A stretch of DNA of 64,000 bases, taken from contig NZ_CP030082.1 in the NCBI RefSeq assembly GCF_006874645.1, forward strand, positions 620,001 to 684,000. The letters run 5' to 3'. This stretch comes from Bdellovibrio sp. ZAP7. Its GTDB lineage: Bacteria; Bdellovibrionota; Bdellovibrionia; Bdellovibrionales; Bdellovibrionaceae. Shown here one piece after another: positions 59,511 to 64,000 of this stretch; the first letter of the stretch is position 1; every line of letters begins with the position of its first letter. The notes beneath the pieces were generated by a model. It searched no databases. It was not told the origin of the DNA and saw only the letters and a list, made by a program, of their open reading frames with translations. The translations under genes and the position numbers were made by a program.

Positions 59511-61412
59511 TTATTTCAGGTAAAGCTCAACCGTCTGCTTTTGATTATTCGGAATGGTTACAGTTTTTTCAGCAGAAAGACCTGTGACTTTGTTATAAGC
59601 CTGGATCTTAACGCCGACTTCCGCTTGAATTGTGTAGCCTTCGCTTGAAGGGCGAATCGCTACTGGAACTCCCGCAATTCTTAATTCTGAGTTAGCTCCA
59701 CCATTCACGATATTGATGAACACGGATGCCACTCTTGGAAGAACTTGTAAAGTACCAGTAAATGAATACGCCTCGTAAGTCGGAGTTACCGTCGTTACTA
59801 GATCTGTATATCCCTCTTTCACTAAGCGCAGACTGAAAGGAGTATTGCCTTTTTTGCGCATGCTGTGCGGAGTGAATTCACCCGTGTCTTCGCCATCGAT
59901 CACGATGCGCGCCTTTGGAGGATTGCTGTAGATCGACACAGTATAGTCTGGAATCGTCGATGCCGGTTCACTGACATGCACACCATTAGTCGTTGGCGGC
60001 AGAACCGGAGGAGTTGGAGGAGTTTGAATAGGGCGCATACCTGATTGCTCAGACACTGGATTTTTAGCCGAGAAATTCTGCAAACCAAAATAACCAATGA
60101 CCAAAAGAGCAATACCAATCGCACCACGCAATGCCCACGCAGTTACGTTCGTGGATTTGCGATATGGAATGTTGGAATTCGTACCGGCACGACCTGCAGC
60201 AGTGGCGGAGTTCGGACCGCGAGTCAAAGTGCTGGTGCGAGTTTGCGTATGGCCACTGTGAGTGTTTGGCTTTGGCGGAGTTTTAAGTTCGCTCAAAGAG
60301 ACACGGATGTCAGTGGACGTATCGATATCCAGATTGCCGTCCTCGTCCTTCGCAAGCGTTGGGGGAGTCGGGACATTCTGAGGTGGGATACGTGTATCCG
60401 TTTGCGTAACCACTGTTTTGTCTTCAGTAGGTTGCGCTTGGATTTTAGCAAATTCAACTTGCTTACGACGTTGTTCAAGGAACGCAGCCGAAAAAGCATT
60501 TTTCATGAAAACAGAGAAGTCCTGAGGAGAAAACTCTGGATACTGTGTATTCAAAAATCTGTTCAAATCACGGTGCAAAGATGCAGCTGTTTGATAACGA
60601 AGGCTGCGGTCTTTAGCCAAAGCTTTATTAACAATTCTTTCCAATTCTGGAGGAACGGAAGGATTGATTTTGCGGATGCTTGGGATTTGACACTCGCGGA
60701 TTTTACGCAAGATTGCTGCTTCACTGTTAGAAGTGAACAAGCGGTCGTTCGCCAAAAGCTCCCACAATACGATACCCATCGAGAAAATATCTGTGCGCGG
60801 GTCGATGTTTTGACCGTCCGCTTGCTCAGGGCTCATATAGCCGTATTTTCCTTTAAGAGTACCTGCTTTAGTTGCTTCAAGCTGCGTTTCAGCTTTAGCG
60901 ATACCGAAGTCGATGATTTTAACTTCGCCTTCAAAGCTGACCATGATGTTTTGTGGACTCATATCGCGGTGAACGATATTTAAAGGGCGACCTGTTGTTC
61001 CGTCAATGCAACGGTGAGCATGGTCAAGACCTGCAGCCACTTCCTTCATCATGTAGACTATCTGTTCGATCGTAAAAGATGTCGTAGTTTTTTTAAGTTC
61101 ATTTAGAATTTGGCGAAGGTTGCGACCTTCAACGAATTCCATTACGAGGAAGAATTGGTTTCTCTCGACACCGAAGTCATAAATTGAGACAACGTTACCA
61201 TGATTCAGGTTGACGGCGATTTTCGCCTCTTCCTTAAACATCTCAATGAATTCTTGGTGATCAGAGTACTGGGGGAGGATGCGTTTGATAGCTACAAACT
61301 TATTTACGCCTACAGCGCCAGTAGACTTAGAAAGATACACCTCGGCCATACCGCCTGCGGCAACTCTCTCTAACAGAATGTATTTACCGAATTGTTCTAC
61401 AGCTTGAGACAT
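59511..61412 (-). CDS. Ser/Thr protein kinase with PEGA domain
   Basis: 633 residues. A Hanks-type kinase (about 8-290) has a glycine loop AAGGMAEVYL, Lys43 (VAIKR), HRD (148-150, HRDMSPQNIMV) and DFG (168-170). A Pro/Thr-rich juxtamembrane stretch, one membrane helix (about 425-445) and an extracytoplasmic part with a PEGA domain (about 491-545, PPKARIVIDGEDTG) follow. The activation segment is intact, so it should be active. PEGA domains are thought to act at the cell surface, so it probably signals envelope state. It differs from PASTA kinases, which sense muropeptides. Confidence 0.93.
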   Translation of the reverse strand: MSQAVEQFGKYILLERVAAGGMAEVYLSKSTGAVGVNKFVAIKRILPQYSDHQEFIEMFKEEAKIAVNLNHGNVVSIYDFGVERNQFFLVMEFVEGRNLRQILNELKKTTTSFTIEQIVYMMKEVAAGLDHAHRCIDGTTGRPLNIVHRDMSPQNIMVSFEGEVKIIDFGIAKAETQLEATKAGTLKGKYGYMSPEQADGQNIDPRTDIFSMGIVLWELLANDRLFTSNSEAAILRKIRECQIPSIRKINPSVPPELERIVNKALAKDRSLRYQTAASLHRDLNRFLNTQYPEFSPQDFSVFMKNAFSAAFLEQRRKQVEFAKIQAQPTEDKTVVTQTDTRIPPQNVPTPPTLAKDEDGNLDIDTSTDIRVSLSELKTPPKPNTHSGHTQTRTSTLTRGPNSATAAGRAGTNSNIPYRKSTNVTAWALRGAIGIALLVIGYFGLQNFSAKNPVSEQSGMRPIQTPPTPPVLPPTTNGVHVSEPASTIPDYTVSIYSNPPKARIVIDGEDTGEFTPHSMRKKGNTPFSLRLVKEGYTDLVTTVTPTYEAYSFTGTLQVLPRVASVFINIVNGGANSELRIAGVPVAIRPSSEGYTIQAEVGVKIQAYNKVTGLSAEKTVTIPNNQKQTVELYLK

Positions 61413-61477
61413 GAAATCATGTTCCCCTTTGCATGGAGTATCGGTAAAATAAATAGTCAGCTAAAGGAGTTTTGGCT

Positions 61478-62071
61478 ATGAAATGGATAGGACTGACCGG
61501 AGGTATAGGTTGTGGCAAGAGCACAGTCAGTCGCATGCTCCGTGATCGCGGTTATAACGTAATAGACGCCGACGAAGTTGCGCGCGAAGTGGTTCGCGGT
61601 GGCACTTCTGGACTTAAGGCTATAGTCCAGGAATTCGGTGATGTGCTGTTGCCGGACGGGGACCTAGACCGCAGAAAGCTGGGGCAAATGGTTTTCGGAA
61701 ACCCGGATCGTCTGCAAACTTTGGAAGCCATCACTCATCCCTTGATCAGAAAAGAAATCGCCCGTCGTCGTCAGACATTAGAAGACATGAACACGCCGAT
61801 TGCGATTTACGACATTCCTCTTTTATTTGAAACTCATGCTCAGAAGAACTTCGATAAAATCGTGGTGGTGTCTTGCACTCGAAGTCAGCAGAAGGAACGT
61901 TTGCTGCGCCGAAATCAGCTGACGGAATCAGAAATCGAAATGCGTATAGCTTCACAAATTCCAATTGCGAGCAAAGAGTCAGAGGCCGATTTCGTTTTGC
62001 AGAACAATCGAGACGAGCAGCACTTGTTGAAAGAAGTCGAGCGTTTGGACCAGTGGTTGAAATCGCTTTAA
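61478..62071 (+). CDS. coaE: Dephospho-CoA kinase
   Basis: 197 residues. CoaE phosphorylates dephospho-CoA in the last step of coenzyme A synthesis. The P-loop GLTGGIGCGKSTVS, the DADEVAREVV segment, HPLIRKEI and DIPLLFE are all present. ATG 61478 follows AAAGGAG at 8 bases. A TTG two codons upstream is less well placed. It diverges from the Ser/Thr kinase gene and ends in a terminator. Confidence 0.96.
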   Translation: MKWIGLTGGIGCGKSTVSRMLRDRGYNVIDADEVAREVVRGGTSGLKAIVQEFGDVLLPDGDLDRRKLGQMVFGNPDRLQTLEAITHPLIRKEIARRRQTLEDMNTPIAIYDIPLLFETHAQKNFDKIVVVSCTRSQQKERLLRRNQLTESEIEMRIASQIPIASKESEADFVLQNNRDEQHLLKEVERLDQWLKSL

Positions 62072-62095
62072 AATTGGATTTGAATAGCTTGGAAT

Positions 62096-62126
62096 AAAAA
62101 AGGGAGATCTAAGTCTCCCTTTTTTA
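62096..62126. terminator. Bidirectional terminator after coaE
   Basis: AGGGAGA (62101-62107), loop TCTAAG, TCTCCCT (62114-62120), with A and T runs on either side. It serves coaE and the leftward exported-protein gene. Confidence 0.9.
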
Positions 62127-62127
62127 T

Positions 62128-62787
62128 TTATTTTAGAATCACGTTGATGTCTGTCGTTGATCCCAATTTAGTTTTATAAGTAGTCCCTGGGCAGCCGCCG
62201 CGGCCTGATTTGCTGCCCCAAGCAAGTTGGTCTTCGCTTGTGGCACGTTGAACTTTCCAAGTGCGGTCTTCAAGTTGTTTGATTTTGTAAGTCACAACCT
62301 TGATCAGCTCTACGTTGTTTTTGCGAACAATTGGAACACAGCGATTTGGATTTCTTGGGTCCGGGAAGTTACCGCCATTGCCGGGAGCTCCTGGCTCTGG
62401 AGGAAAGCCGCCACCGAATTGGTATTCAGTCATTGTGCCTTTAATAATACGAGATGATTTTTCTGTGACTTGGAAAGTGCCATCAGCAAGAACTTGGCCT
62501 TTCACTTTGCCTTTTTCATCAACCAGTTGATTGCCTTTAATGATGTAAGTGCCAAAGAAATCATTCGTCGCCAAGCAATCGATCACCGCGAAGTCCATCG
62601 TCAAAGATGTCGCTGAACGTTTTAGATTCATCGCCATTTTGCAGTTTTCGTATTTACGAACAGTTTTTTTACCATTGAATTGATCGTAAGAAGCCGTCAG
62701 TGTGCCCAAGCCGCGAAGCTCGCCCAAACCTGAAGCCATAGCAGAAAAGCCGACGATCATGGAGAGTGCAAAAACGATGTGTTTCAT
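62128..62787 (-). CDS. Exported protein of unknown function
   Basis: 219 residues from ATG 62787. A signal peptide (about 1-18, ending MASG) is followed by a beta-rich mature chain (GTLTASYDQFNGKK, SLTMDFAVIDCLATNDFFG, KNNVELIKVVTYKIKQLED), four cysteines and a Pro/Gly-rich loop in the middle (GGGFPPEPGAPGNGG). No family is recognised. It stands alone between a terminator and another envelope gene. Confidence 0.65.
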   Translation of the reverse strand: MKHIVFALSMIVGFSAMASGLGELRGLGTLTASYDQFNGKKTVRKYENCKMAMNLKRSATSLTMDFAVIDCLATNDFFGTYIIKGNQLVDEKGKVKGQVLADGTFQVTEKSSRIIKGTMTEYQFGGGFPPEPGAPGNGGNFPDPRNPNRCVPIVRKNNVELIKVVTYKIKQLEDRTWKVQRATSEDQLAWGSKSGRGGCPGTTYKTKLGSTTDINVILK

Positions 62788-62872
62788 TTCAAATCCTTTG
62801 CTGTAAACGCAGGCCAAGGATTATCAACGGACAGGCCAGGAGGCAATAAAGTCCTGCCTATGAAGCAAGCAG

Positions 62873-63433
62873 TCAGAAGTTAAAATTATATCCTAGTAAC
62901 GCATAAAGGTCGGGGCCGACGACAGCGATACCCGCACCAAACTCAAAAAAGAACGGATCGCCGAAACCAACTCCTCCACGGAGGCGGAAACGCTTGATTT
63001 CAACGAGGTTGGCAAGCTCTGCATCGGGATCCAAATAAGTCCCCAATGCCACGCGAGCATAGGGGTTAAAGCGATCATTTTCGATATGCCAGCGACGGGC
63101 AGCAAAGACGCCGATGATATTATCTTTTTCTAATGAGAGATGCAGATCCCAAACCGCGCGTTCGTGTTCGATATTTGCGAAACGCAAACCAAAATTGGGT
63201 CCCTGTGGCCATTCATCACTCTCTAAAAAGTTACCCCCAGCAAATCCCGCCAGAATTCCCAGCTTCCAAGTTGGAGCAGGTGTACGCAAAGGGGCTGCCT
63301 TACTTGAAAGGTAAGCATCATCTTCACCAGAAAGTGGCGCAGAGTCTAACGTGGTTGTAGCCGTAGGGGCTGCATGGCTCACATTACACAACAAGACTAA
63401 GGTCAAAAAAAGGATAGGGATATAAACCTTCAT
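62873..63433 (-). CDS. Small outer-membrane beta-barrel protein
   Basis: 186 residues from ATG 63433 (a TTG two codons earlier is possible). A signal peptide (about 1-21, ending SHA) and a Ser/Ala/Pro-rich stretch are followed by barrel strands (WKLGILAGFAGGN, AVWDLHLSLEKDNIIGVFAARRW, RFRLRGGVGFGDPFFFEFGAGIAVV) and a terminal Phe in LLGYNFNF. It fits a small OmpA/OmpW-like barrel. It diverges from the FadL/PorV-like gene. Confidence 0.7.
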   Translation of the reverse strand: MKVYIPILFLTLVLLCNVSHAAPTATTTLDSAPLSGEDDAYLSSKAAPLRTPAPTWKLGILAGFAGGNFLESDEWPQGPNFGLRFANIEHERAVWDLHLSLEKDNIIGVFAARRWHIENDRFNPYARVALGTYLDPDAELANLVEIKRFRLRGGVGFGDPFFFEFGAGIAVVGPDLYALLGYNFNF

Positions 63434-63489
63434 AAGCAAAAGTATAATTTACGTCTACAATCTTTGTAAAAGTAAATTGGAGACAAAAT

Positions 63490-64000
63490 ATGTTTAAAAG
63501 AGGATCTGTTCTCCTCTCGGCCACACTCTGCACATTTCTTTTAATGAACTCTGCACGAGCGGATGAAAGTATCAGCACAACGATTCACCATCAATACCAG
63601 TCGCCGCGTGCGTTGGGGATGGGCGATGCCTTTGTCGCGGTGGCTGATGACTACACTGCCATTTTCTATAATCCAGCAGGTCTGGCTCGTCTTGAAAATG
63701 GACAAGTGAACTTATCAATGAGCTTCGCGGGAACTCCGGGCGCCAAAGACTTTTATGATGAATACAAGGCGATCGAAGATAATGCTGCTTTGAGTGATTC
63801 GGCTAAACAACAAGCTTACATCGATTTGATTACAGCCCATTTCGGAGACGTGTATTCAATTCGTACAACACCAATGGAAGGTGTTTGGGTTCGACCTAAA
63901 TGGGGTGTTGCGCTGATTCCAATGGATCTTACGGTTGAATTGCAAATGCATCGTAGTGTACCTGCTGCCATTGATACCAAAGTGTATGCAGATACAACAT
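63490..64000 (+). CDS. FadL/PorV-like outer-membrane protein (3' end outside window)
   Basis: 170 codons are visible and the frame runs off the right edge. A signal peptide (about 1-25, ending ARA) is followed by SPRALGMGDAFVAVADD and AIFYNPAGLARLENGQ, the N-terminal hatch signature of the OmpP1/FadL/TodX and PorV/UPF0164 barrels. These carry hydrophobic substrates or act as outer-membrane scaffold proteins. GGAGAC precedes the ATG. It diverges from the barrel gene at 62873. Confidence 0.8.
   Translation, partial: MFKRGSVLLSATLCTFLLMNSARADESISTTIHHQYQSPRALGMGDAFVAVADDYTAIFYNPAGLARLENGQVNLSMSFAGTPGAKDFYDEYKAIEDNAALSDSAKQQAYIDLITAHFGDVYSIRTTPMEGVWVRPKWGVALIPMDLTVELQMHRSVPAAIDTKVYADTT

Noticed and set aside
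60045-60983. 312-codon open frame on the plus strand
   Set aside because: It lies fully antisense to the Ser/Thr kinase gene, whose motifs are unmistakable; the frame has no recognisable domains.
1-64000. CRISPR arrays, tRNA or rRNA genes, complete insertion sequences
   Set aside because: Looked for by eye: no regularly spaced direct repeats, no cloverleaf or TTCGAATC-type arms in gaps, and no transposase with matched terminal repeats. A tRNAscan and repeat search would be needed to exclude weak cases.

Overview
The window is Gram-negative chromosomal DNA with balanced base composition, dense genes and frequent GTG/TTG starts. The most likely source is a Bdellovibrio-like predatory bacterium (Bdellovibrionota). 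That placement is an inference. It rests on a split division/cell-wall (dcw) cluster, meso-diaminopimelate-type MurE, LpxH (so lipopolysaccharide is made), and very many exported beta-barrels, lipoproteins and peptidases. No rRNA, tRNA, CRISPR array, prophage or intact insertion sequence was found.

Layout. 1-3714: a small zinc-ribbon gene, an outer-membrane barrel, then a leftward purine/pyrimidine salvage pair (hpt, upp-like) and a zinc-ribbon membrane protein. 3825-34034: the dcw cluster, all rightward: rsmH, ftsL-like, ftsI, murE, murF, mraY, murD, ftsW, murG, murC, ftsQ, ftsA, ftsZ, then lpxH. murB, ddl and mraZ are not in it. It is broken by four blocks of envelope or exported genes. Between ftsI and murE lie a membrane protein, a large secreted protein, an exported barstar, a Cys-rich secreted protein and an esterase. 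Between murF and mraY lie a barrel, an AHSA1-like protein and a curlin-repeat lipoprotein. Between murD and ftsW lies a small lipoprotein. Between murC and ftsQ lie two paralogous secreted proteins, a beta-solenoid-like exported protein, an Omp85-type barrel and a chemoreceptor with a CxxCH haem motif. 34097-42526: two lipoproteins (one a metallophosphatase), a Nudix hydrolase, aconitase, several small membrane or exported proteins, a cupin, an IS200/RAYT-type transposase relative and a VanY-like peptidase. 42666-53611: leftward genes for secreted proteins, an oligopeptidase B-like lipoprotein, a zincin, an NmrA-like reductase and the prlC-nadK-recN operon. 53921-64000: a Gly/Tyr-rich lipoprotein, envelope proteins, a secreted protein with a possible caspase-like His/Cys pair, a long-chain acyl-CoA ligase, a Ser/Thr kinase with a PEGA domain, coaE and outer-membrane proteins.

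Together the core genes make lipid II (MurC-F, MraY, MurG), polymerise and cross-link it at the septum (FtsW, FtsI) and organise the divisome (FtsQ, FtsL, FtsA, FtsZ). The accessory genes point to heavy investment in the cell surface and periplasm. The most notable signals are a lipid-anchored curlin-repeat protein, an exported barstar, a family of REP-like palindromes built on GGTACGG in the same window as a RAYT-like transposase, a multi-hairpin intergenic block at 53796-53902, and a long palindrome at 56111-56234.
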